Shown here piece after piece: positions 34,784 through 42,139 of a DNA stretch of 44,196 nucleotides. This DNA is from Treponema sp. UBA4307. GTDB lineage: Bacteria > Spirochaetota > Spirochaetia > Treponematales > Treponemataceae. Position 1 is the first letter of the stretch. Each line of letters begins with the position of its first letter. The stretch covers positions 1 to 44,196 of the forward strand of contig DGUP01000078.1 of the NCBI GenBank assembly GCA_002394685.1, in the 5' to 3' direction. The translations under genes were made by a program, and so were the position numbers. Below the pieces are notes generated by a model. The model saw only the letters and a program-made list of their open reading frames with translations, ran no database searches and was not told the origin of the DNA.

Positions 34784-36739
34784 ATGAATTCTATTTTAAG
34801 AAAATTACCCGCTCTTTTTAAAATTCCGCTTATTATTTTTTCAGCAGCATTTTCTTTTACATCCTGCGATTATTTACTTTACAATCATATTCCGGACAAC
34901 AGCCCAAAAGTTGATGCTGTAAAAACCGTAAACTTAACATATGATAGTTCCAGTCCTTTTTTTGAACTGGACAATCAGACAAAAACTGTAAACATTTCCG
35001 GGCTTCCTACTGGTGCCGATGTTTTTCTTGTAAGAACAAATCCTACAAATGCTGCCATTGACGGCTGGTATGTTCAATCCGTAAAATCTGCCGGGGGAAT
35101 GAATCTGAACACAAGTCAGAACAACCGAAGTGCAGCCGCTCCTGATATGGAGAATATGGATGACATGAACGATGATGGCCTGATTACCACTGACGAAAAA
35201 TGGCCATGCTTTCTGCCACCAACAATTCTTCCTCCTGTAAAAGCAGGCCGCTCTGCACTTGGACCAGACGCTTCCTTTACAGCAGAAGTTCCCGGGGAAT
35301 CCTGTACTCCTGCAAATTATCAGATAGGTGATGAAAAATATATTTACATCGACTGCAATACCCAGGTTTCTGAATTTGCCCTTGCAAAAGCATATCTTAA
35401 GGCAAAAGGCACTTACTGTAATGTATGGATTGTTGACGGTTACCAGGAAGACAGCGACGACTATTATTATTACTATTATGATTATAAAAACGGAAAATAT
35501 ACTCCTACAAGCAGCCAGGATTATTATATTCATAGTAATGCACATGTTAAGGATGAATTCGTTACAAAAATAAAAGATTCATTTGATGCCATGTATCCAT
35601 TAGTCACAGAACTTTTTGGAAAACCTTCAAACAAAATTTATGATCTGGACAATGACGCTTTTGTTAATATGAACTGCTATGATGATACCTGGAATTCAGC
35701 TGTTTCTGCCACAGAAGATACAATTGATCCGGTCAATATTGTTATTTATGATATTGGTGACGATTCAAAAAGCAATGGTATTTTAGGTTACTTCTATTCA
35801 AAGGATTACTACACAAATTACCTTCATACCAGCCGCAGTGTTAAGGATGATACACCTTATTCAAACGAGGGAAAATATTTTTATATTGATTCCGCTTTTG
35901 CAAATTCAAATCCTGATGAAGTAATTTTGACTCTGGCCCACGAATTCCAGCACATGATTGATTTTGGCGTGAAAACTGTTGAACATAATCTGGAATCTTC
36001 TACCGCCCACAATGAAATGAAAAGTATGATGTGTGAAGATTTAATGGCAGAAATATTGAACATCACTAAAGCAAATACCCCGGTTAACCGCCTCCCTCAT
36101 TTCTGCGGCTCTTATTTATACAATGGTCCTCAGGAATATGATTATGAAGTAACAATCCTTTCATATGCTACTGCATACGCTTTTGGTGCATTCCTGCTGA
36201 GAAACTATGGCGGTGCTGATTTAATGAAAGCCATTGCTTCAAACGATTCAGTGGATATGGCAAGTGTTCTTTCTGCAGTTAACACAGTGAATGGAACAAG
36301 TTATACCATGGAAAAGCTTTTAGCCGATTACACAAAAGCCTGTATTTACTCAAGCACCCCTGAAGGTGTAACTTCAAGCCTTTGCCCGGCAGGTTTCCCT
36401 TCTTTCAAGAACAGCTCAAGCATTACCAGCCAGGCAAACAGCAGCTACAGCTTCATTGCTTCCCCTGTGAATATTTTCAATCTGAATGAAGAAATGGAAA
36501 CAAACAGTACCAATGGCTCATACGCTCCGCAAAGTATCTGGGATATGTTTGTACGTTACTACATGCAGTATGAAGGCGGCCCAATGTTATACACCAGCGA
36601 TTCCCATTATCACCTTAGACCTTATGGAATGATGCTGAATTATGTGGGAGACACAAAATCTTCAAATATTACGCTGAATTTCTCCCAGAATCAGGCCAGC
36701 AACAACCAGAAGTGCTACATATATATCAAACAGAACTAA
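34784..36739 (+). CDS. M30-like zinc metallopeptidase lipoprotein, paralogue 1
   Basis: 651 residues. Signal peptide with relaxed lipobox FTSC, Cys28, followed by Asp. A beta-rich N-terminal region (about 40-100) leads to a catalytic domain with LAHEFQHMI, His386-Glu387 and His390, and about 20 residues on the conserved HNEMKSMMCEDL with Glu411 as likely third ligand. This is the gluzincin-type arrangement of M30/hyicolysin-like proteins. A Tyr-rich stretch (about 226-232) comes from an in-frame TAT/TAC run. It should be an envelope-anchored protease. Very strong ribosome binding site GGAGG. It is followed by its own terminator. Confidence 0.82.
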   Translation: MNSILRKLPALFKIPLIIFSAAFSFTSCDYLLYNHIPDNSPKVDAVKTVNLTYDSSSPFFELDNQTKTVNISGLPTGADVFLVRTNPTNAAIDGWYVQSVKSAGGMNLNTSQNNRSAAAPDMENMDDMNDDGLITTDEKWPCFLPPTILPPVKAGRSALGPDASFTAEVPGESCTPANYQIGDEKYIYIDCNTQVSEFALAKAYLKAKGTYCNVWIVDGYQEDSDDYYYYYYDYKNGKYTPTSSQDYYIHSNAHVKDEFVTKIKDSFDAMYPLVTELFGKPSNKIYDLDNDAFVNMNCYDDTWNSAVSATEDTIDPVNIVIYDIGDDSKSNGILGYFYSKDYYTNYLHTSRSVKDDTPYSNEGKYFYIDSAFANSNPDEVILTLAHEFQHMIDFGVKTVEHNLESSTAHNEMKSMMCEDLMAEILNITKANTPVNRLPHFCGSYLYNGPQEYDYEVTILSYATAYAFGAFLLRNYGGADLMKAIASNDSVDMASVLSAVNTVNGTSYTMEKLLADYTKACIYSSTPEGVTSSLCPAGFPSFKNSSSITSQANSSYSFIASPVNIFNLNEEMETNSTNGSYAPQSIWDMFVRYYMQYEGGPMLYTSDSHYHLRPYGMMLNYVGDTKSSNITLNFSQNQASNNQKCYIYIKQN

Positions 36740-36752
36740 ATCAGTCTCTAAA

Positions 36753-36777
36753 TTCCGGTCTTCGGGCCGGAGTTTTT
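36753..36777 (+). terminator. rho-independent terminator with UUCG tetraloop
   Basis: TCCGGTC (36754-36760) pairs with GGCCGGA (36765-36771), including one G-U, around a C(TTCG)G loop, an especially stable tetraloop. TTTTT follows at 36773-36777. It ends the first M30-like gene. Confidence 0.85.
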
Positions 36778-36918
36778 CCCCAGGGCCTGTTCTTTCTAAC
36801 AAATCAACTCCTCAAATAACAAATTCCACTATATTAGCAGAAAAAGACGTAATTTTACGCTTCCGCCTTACTAAATTCATATAAAATTCTAATTTTTTGT
36901 TTCATTTAAAGCTTTTAT

Positions 36919-36947
36919 TTGTTATAAAAATAAACTCACATTACAAT
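36919..36947 (+). promoter_or_regulatory. promoter of M30-like gene 2
   Basis: TTGTTA (36919-36924), 17 nt, TACAAT (36942-36947), start about 36954. TTTGTTATAAA (36918-36928) also occurs at 34726-34736 before paralogue 1. The DNA from 36778 to 36917 shows nothing else I can support. Confidence 0.5.
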
Positions 36948-36958
36948 ATAATTGCAGG

Positions 36959-36972
36959 CAGTTTTAAAACTG
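36959..36972 (+). promoter_or_regulatory. 14-bp palindrome in the leader of M30-like gene 2
   Basis: CAGTTTTAAAACTG is a perfect palindrome just after the predicted transcription start and only three bases before the GGAGG ribosome binding site at 36976-36980. It could be a protein-binding site or a weak hairpin near the ribosome site. Confidence 0.4.
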
Positions 36973-36984
36973 TCCGGAGGAAAA

Positions 36985-38973
36985 ATGACACGACAAAACA
37001 TCATTTTTAGAGGGATTTTATTCACAACTCTTTTTTCATTTATTTTTACAAGTTGTGACTGGTTATTTTCAAGTACAGAGCAGACTGTAACAGCAGATAA
37101 GACCGTTTCATGGGTTTACGATGAAGACCAGCCATGGGTTGAAATTGACCCGTCTGTAATCCAGATTTCAATTTCAAATCTACCTGTGGGAAACAGACTC
37201 TATATTTCAAAGACAAATCCTACAGATAGTTTAATTTCTTATGAATACACACAGAGCGTTTATGCAGTAAACGGTATTACACCAGACACAACTGGAGAAA
37301 GTTTAGATAATTATATTTCTACAACAAGAAGTGCCGCAGATACAACAGAAAATACAGAAACAAGCGGCTGGCACTGCTTTATTCCAGAAGATGTAGAACT
37401 CCCGGTTATCTCTTCCCGCTCAGTAAGCGCTACTGTAGGTACAGGAGAAAACGCTCAGGATGAAGACTGCACATCAGCTGGTTATGTTGTTGGCTCAGAG
37501 GCTTATTTCTACATTGACACAGCTAACAATAGTGGTAACCCTACAAACTATCAGCTGGCAAAATGTTATTTAAGAGCAAAGGGCACATACTGCAACGTAT
37601 GGGTTGTAGACGGATATTACGATGGAGATAGCGGCACAAAGTACTATTACACTTATCAAGCAGGTTATGGAGAAAAAAACGTAAAGGAAAGTAATTCTTA
37701 TACAGTAGAGGAAGAAAACCAAATAACATCTGACTTTGTTTTAGAAGCACAGAAGAAATTTGATACAATGTACGTTCCTATCACTTCAATATTTGGTACT
37801 CCTTCTGACCAGATATACAGCTGGGATCATGAAGCTTACGTTCCTTTAAGTTATTATGATGACACCTGGAGTGAAGATTATGAAATTAAAGATCCTGTAA
37901 ACATCATTATTTATGATATTGGTAAAGATAAGAACAATGGAGGAATTTTAGGCTATTTCTGGGGAAAAGACTACTTTACAAATCCTACAAACCACGTAGA
38001 TGAAAGCCTTAAAAGCGAGTTCCCAGAAAACTCAACTCTCTGGTATTCTAACGAAGGAAAATTCTTCTACATAGATTCTTACTATGCAAATACAGATGAA
38101 GACGAAGTTATCTCTACACTGGCTCACGAATTCCAGCACATGATTGAATATAACGAAAAGACAATTAAACACGGATTATCATATGGTTCTGCCCACAAGG
38201 AAATGAAAAGCATGATTTGCGAAGACCTAATGAAAGACCTGCTGGACAATATGAGATCATCATCATCTTCTTCAAATACAGGGCCTGTTACCCGTCTTCC
38301 ACACTTTGCAGGTTCATATCTTTACAATGGTGTTGAAGAATACAGTGATTATTATACTATTCTTTCATATGCTGAAGCCTACGCTTTTGGTGCTTTCCTT
38401 ATAAGAAATTATGGAGGAGTCGATTTTGTAAAAGCCCTCTGTACAAACGACAAGGTTGAAATGGAAGGTATTATTGCAGCAATCAAAACTGCAACTGGTA
38501 AAACGGTTACAAAAGCAGACATAATGAGGGATTTTGCCCTTGCCTGTACAAATGAAAACTACGATGTAAGTGCTTATCCAAGATTTTACACAATTGACGA
38601 AGATACCCACAATGGAAAAACCGTTACTTCTACAGGTGTCAGTTATTACGATTATTATTATGATGTAAGTTCTCAAACTTACTATTATCCAATTTCACCT
38701 ATCGACATTTTTGATATGACTGACCAGAATGGTGGTTCAAGTGAATTATCAGTTATGCAAGGAGCAGATTCAAGTGACAGCGCTTACTATACTTTGTCAT
38801 ACAATGGTCCTATTAAGTATTTACCAGGTATTCGTGCGTATCTCAGACCATATGGAATTATGCTCCAGTCTCTGGGAACAACAAAAAGTACAGATGCCAT
38901 AATTTACTTTAAAAACGATACAATAAACAAAAACCAGCACCTTTATCTTATTGTTGATAATGGTGATGACTAA
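36985..38973 (+). CDS. M30-like zinc metallopeptidase lipoprotein, paralogue 2
   Basis: 662 residues from ATG 36985, chosen over 36952 because GGAGG sits four to five bases upstream. Lipobox FTSC with Cys24 followed by Asp, as in paralogue 1. The catalytic motif LAHEFQHMI places His381, Glu382 and His385, with HKEMKSMICEDL following. Paralogue 1 aligns over nearly the whole length, including the CNVWVVDGYY segment and the NEGKFFYIDS segment, so the two arose by tandem duplication. Codon choice is more A/T-rich here (many ACA, GTA and TAC) than in its partner, suggesting separate evolution. An envelope protease by family; target unknown. Confidence 0.82.
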   Translation: MTRQNIIFRGILFTTLFSFIFTSCDWLFSSTEQTVTADKTVSWVYDEDQPWVEIDPSVIQISISNLPVGNRLYISKTNPTDSLISYEYTQSVYAVNGITPDTTGESLDNYISTTRSAADTTENTETSGWHCFIPEDVELPVISSRSVSATVGTGENAQDEDCTSAGYVVGSEAYFYIDTANNSGNPTNYQLAKCYLRAKGTYCNVWVVDGYYDGDSGTKYYYTYQAGYGEKNVKESNSYTVEEENQITSDFVLEAQKKFDTMYVPITSIFGTPSDQIYSWDHEAYVPLSYYDDTWSEDYEIKDPVNIIIYDIGKDKNNGGILGYFWGKDYFTNPTNHVDESLKSEFPENSTLWYSNEGKFFYIDSYYANTDEDEVISTLAHEFQHMIEYNEKTIKHGLSYGSAHKEMKSMICEDLMKDLLDNMRSSSSSSNTGPVTRLPHFAGSYLYNGVEEYSDYYTILSYAEAYAFGAFLIRNYGGVDFVKALCTNDKVEMEGIIAAIKTATGKTVTKADIMRDFALACTNENYDVSAYPRFYTIDEDTHNGKTVTSTGVSYYDYYYDVSSQTYYYPISPIDIFDMTDQNGGSSELSVMQGADSSDSAYYTLSYNGPIKYLPGIRAYLRPYGIMLQSLGTTKSTDAIIYFKNDTINKNQHLYLIVDNGDD

Positions 38974-38984
38974 TAAATAATTAT

Positions 38985-39018
38985 CTCATCCCGCATTAAA
39001 TGTGGGATGAGAGTTTTT
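38985..39018 (+). terminator. rho-independent terminator of M30-like gene 2
   Basis: An 11-bp stem, CTCATCCCGCA (38985-38995) with TGTGGGATGAG (39001-39011), contains one G-U pair and a five-base loop. TTTTT follows at 39014-39018. Located between two convergent genes and 9 bases before the ankyrin stop. Confidence 0.85.
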
Positions 39019-39027
39019 GAAAGAACC

Positions 39028-41649
39028 TTATCTTATATCAACATCAGCCGAGAAAACCCAGACTTCTGTTTCATCTCCATAGTAGCCTTTTACAGGCACA
39101 GTCAGTTCCACTCGAATCCAGAAACCTAGGGTTCCATCCCTTTTTTTCATTTCAGGATTAACTTCCAGGACCTTAAGAACACTTCCCTTTTTTAGTACAG
39201 AAAGTTCTGAAGCATAAAAAGAAGAGTTTTCCTTTGCCTTTATATCTGCTTTTGCAATAACTTTCTTTGACTTCAATTGGTTAAATGCAGACTTTTGGAG
39301 TAACTCCCTTTTGTCATAATTTTCTGTAACTGAATAAGGACTATCCATATTTTTATCTGTAACAAAAATATCTGCACCATTTTGTAAAAGCAGTTCAACA
39401 ACTTTGTACGAACAATCATCACAGGCTAACATAAAATCTGTTTCATTGTCATAACCGCCCCGCCCGTTAGGATCTGCTCCATATTTAATCAAAAGCTTAA
39501 TGATTTCAAAATCATAATTTGAATAGTTCGAATAAGCTTCATTAAATAATGCCGCATACAAAGGACTCTCTGAACAACCAGAATAATTCAAAGTGCGTTC
39601 ATTTGGATCGGCCCCCGCTTCAAGCAGCAGCTTTACAATTTCCACATTATGCTTTTTAACCGCAGTCAGCAGAACTGGATCATTTTTATCAGATTTATCT
39701 GTTTGAGAAAAGACAGGTTTTCTATCCAGCACAAGTTTAATAAGTTCTATATTCTGGGAAAGAACAGCACACTTCAAAGGCCATCTGTCTTTTTCATCCT
39801 TAGCATTAATATCCTTACATTCAGCTAGGAGTTTTTTTGCCAGAACTACATTTCCTGCTTCAAGAGCATCCTGAAGGGAATAATTTTTCTGACCATCAAT
39901 TTCTTCGTCATATAAAAGTCTTACTGATTCTGCCTCTCCTTTTCCATGGTTATACATTGCAAGTTCCATAGCCCAGTCATAAGCATTCTTTCCATCTGCA
40001 TTTACATAACTTTTATCAGCACCTTTACTCAGTAAAAGTTGAATCACTTTTGGATTACCCACAGCAATCATCAAAAGGGAATCTTTATGTTCACCTCCAA
40101 TTACCGAAAGATCCGCTCCATTGTTAATGAGTATTTCAACATCCTCCAGCAGATCAAATCGATTTACGCAGGCTATCTGTATAGGTGTTAACCCTTCCCC
40201 ATTTTTGCCATTAATGTCTACACCCTTTTCAACCAGTAACTGTACCAGCTCATTATCAAGTCCGCTACCTTCAACCCAGGAACCATTATCACTAATTCCA
40301 TAAACAATATGAGGAAGTGTCCAGTACATCATCGCATGAAAAATATTATTGCCATCTTTAGAGCGAACAGAAAAATCTGGTTTATAATCCAAATACAGCT
40401 GTACAACATCAAGTCTTGAGCAGGCAGCCGCAACCATTAACGGAGTAAAACCGTTATCATCCTTACTATTAACATCTGCCCCATGTTCAACCAGAATTTT
40501 GAAAATCTCAATATCTTCATATGTCAACTCATTTAATGCAGTACTTCCGTATTTATTTTTAATATTCGGTTTTGCTCCATGTTCAAGAAGATATTTGACA
40601 GTTTCATAACTATTTTCACAAGCCGCAACTGCAAGTGCCGTTTCTTTTGAAGAGTCGCTTACAGTGTTTACATTAGCACCCTTTTCAACAAGAAGTTTAA
40701 CAATTTCATAATAACCTTCATCTGCAGCAGCATGAAGTGGAGTCTCTCTATAATAACCACTCAAAGCGTTCACATCAGCGCCTTTTTCAAGCAGAAGATT
40801 TACAAGTTCAATATTGTTACTATAAATCGCATTCAAAAGCGGTGATTTTTCATCTTTTGGAAATTTGTTCGGATTAGCATTGTATTTAAGAAGAAGTTTC
40901 TCATAAGAAAAGAACTTATCTTCAGCCGCAGCTAATAAAGGAGTCTCACCTTTTTTGTTTAATACATCAACTTTTGCACCGCTTTTCAGAAGTTTTTCTG
41001 CAAAATTAAGAATTTCCTGTTCTTTTTCATTGTTCCTGTAATAAAAATCTACAATCAAATGAAGAAAATTATTATCAATTACTTTTGCTTCCAGTAAATC
41101 ATCTGTCAGTTTTTCATCTGCAATCAATTCTTCCAGTACAGGCGTCATAGAATTTCTTTTTTCAAATGATTTTTTAATGTATGGAAGTACAGCCTTGACC
41201 ATTCCGGAATCAGTATTTTCCTGTGCTAATTTGAATACGTCCAGTTCATTCAGAGGATAGTTTTCAGACTTTATCATCTGAACGGAAAATGAATTAAACA
41301 TCTTTGGAGTTCCGTATTTTGCGCAAAGCTTCAAAATATCTGCATCCGTATTATAAATAAAAACTTCTACTCCAAACCCCTTAATCAGAAAGTTAACAAC
41401 AGCCTCATTTTTCAATTTAATATATTTTTCAAGGAAAGTTTCTCCATCCTTTGAACAGCAGAGGACTGATGGTAAATCAGAATATTCCCCGTACCAGTCG
41501 CTGTACTCTTCTGAATCCCGTTGTAAATCTTTTATTACAGAACTGTCCAGTTTCTGTACTCTTTCTTCATAATCCCAGATTGTTTTTGCTGAAATAGACA
41601 AGGCAGCTGCCATAAACAATGTGACAGCAGCTATCATTTTTTTAAGCAT
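39028..41649 (-). CDS. secreted ankyrin-repeat protein
   Basis: 873 residues. Signal peptide ending ISA-K at about residue 22 and no clear lipobox, so it is exported to the periplasm or beyond. Residues about 30-180 are unassigned, followed by about 16 ankyrin repeats: the TPL/SPL-x-A-A turn and KLLLEKGADVN-type helices recur every 32-34 residues, for example ETPLHAAADEGYYEIVKLL. The final 80 residues are a beta-rich SH3-like domain with SELSVLKKGSVLKVLEV and GFWIRVEL. It likely works as a protein-binding scaffold in the envelope. AGGAG sits about nine bases before the ATG. Fills the strand convergent with the M30-like genes. Confidence 0.85.
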   Translation of the reverse strand: MLKKMIAAVTLFMAAALSISAKTIWDYEERVQKLDSSVIKDLQRDSEEYSDWYGEYSDLPSVLCCSKDGETFLEKYIKLKNEAVVNFLIKGFGVEVFIYNTDADILKLCAKYGTPKMFNSFSVQMIKSENYPLNELDVFKLAQENTDSGMVKAVLPYIKKSFEKRNSMTPVLEELIADEKLTDDLLEAKVIDNNFLHLIVDFYYRNNEKEQEILNFAEKLLKSGAKVDVLNKKGETPLLAAAEDKFFSYEKLLLKYNANPNKFPKDEKSPLLNAIYSNNIELVNLLLEKGADVNALSGYYRETPLHAAADEGYYEIVKLLVEKGANVNTVSDSSKETALAVAACENSYETVKYLLEHGAKPNIKNKYGSTALNELTYEDIEIFKILVEHGADVNSKDDNGFTPLMVAAACSRLDVVQLYLDYKPDFSVRSKDGNNIFHAMMYWTLPHIVYGISDNGSWVEGSGLDNELVQLLVEKGVDINGKNGEGLTPIQIACVNRFDLLEDVEILINNGADLSVIGGEHKDSLLMIAVGNPKVIQLLLSKGADKSYVNADGKNAYDWAMELAMYNHGKGEAESVRLLYDEEIDGQKNYSLQDALEAGNVVLAKKLLAECKDINAKDEKDRWPLKCAVLSQNIELIKLVLDRKPVFSQTDKSDKNDPVLLTAVKKHNVEIVKLLLEAGADPNERTLNYSGCSESPLYAALFNEAYSNYSNYDFEIIKLLIKYGADPNGRGGYDNETDFMLACDDCSYKVVELLLQNGADIFVTDKNMDSPYSVTENYDKRELLQKSAFNQLKSKKVIAKADIKAKENSSFYASELSVLKKGSVLKVLEVNPEMKKRDGTLGFWIRVELTVPVKGYYGDETEVWVFSADVDIR

Positions 41650-41841
41650 AATTTTAACTCCTATTTTTATTTTTTTTCAGATTAAGAATATTTTAAGTGA
41701 AATAAAAACTTTATGTAACTATACAAAACCCTTAACAATTTACCGGTCTGCCCCGTGAAAAATAGCGTCATTTTCTAAAGAATTCAGTTATTTTCCACCA
41801 TTTGTAGCGTCTGTGATTAAATTCACAACTAAATTTCAATC

Positions 41842-41919
41842 TGTACCCATAAATTCCCCTGCCTTCACGATATAAAGCCATATCCTCCGGTTAAAAAAAT
41901 TTTTGTACCCATAAATTCC
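41842..41919. repeat. direct repeat, two copies of a 16-mer
   Basis: TGTACCCATAAATTCC occurs exactly at 41842-41857 and at 41904-41919, 62 bp apart start to start. The second copy lies within an imperfect hairpin. Confidence 0.85.
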
Positions 41920-41946
41920 AGAAATTCTCGGATTTTTGGGCACAAA
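41902..41946. repeat. imperfect inverted repeat (hairpin)
   Basis: TTTGTACCCATAAAT (41902-41916) and ATTTTTGGGCACAAA (41932-41946) pair over 13 of 15 positions with a 15-base loop. No T-run follows on the + strand, so it is not a standard terminator. A small RNA, a remnant of a mobile repeat or a protein site remain possible. Confidence 0.6.
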
Positions 41947-41993
41947 TTCACTCTTTTACTTGAATTCCAGGCAGTTTTTATCATTTTTTATCA

Positions 41994-42022
41994 TTGACTT
42001 ATAATCAAGGTGAATATAAACT
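41994..42022 (+). promoter_or_regulatory. promoter candidate for nrdD
   Basis: TTGACT (41994-41999) with TAAACT at 17 nt (42017-42022), or TATAAA at 15 nt (42015-42020). Either gives a start near 42028, ten bases before the NrdR box. Confidence 0.45.
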
Positions 42023-42037
42023 CTTAGTTGTAAAAAA

Positions 42038-42053
42038 ACGCTATATATAGTGT
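42038..42053. promoter_or_regulatory. NrdR box
   Basis: ACGCTATATATAGTGT matches 15 of 16 positions of the published NrdR consensus ACACWATATATWGTGT. NrdR, an ATP/dATP-sensing repressor, usually binds paired boxes; only a weak second candidate (about 8/16 at 42007-42022) is visible. The match directly upstream of a ribonucleotide reductase gene makes the call strong. Confidence 0.88.
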
Positions 42054-42139
42054 TTTTTTTGCCGAAATAAAAAATAATAACACTTTTATATACCATCAGG
42101 GCAAAAACGTATAAAAGGTAAAAATAAAAAGAGGGGAAA

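Larger units (their letters stand above)
41650..42139. other. 490-bp intergenic region before nrdD
   Basis: There is no open frame I believe in. It holds the ankyrin gene's leader and promoter (left), two copies of a 16-bp direct repeat, an imperfect 45-bp hairpin, a sigma70-like promoter and a NrdR box (right), then a long A-rich leader. I see no riboswitch or tRNA in it. Confidence 0.6.

Noticed and set aside
35457..35490. TAT/TAC tract in M30-like gene 1 as a phase-variable repeat
   Set aside because: The repeat unit is three bases with interruptions, so slippage would not shift the frame.
41650..42139. Riboswitch (cobalamin or purine) before nrdD
   Set aside because: No conserved core such as the B12-box is visible; the only clear regulatory motif is the NrdR box.
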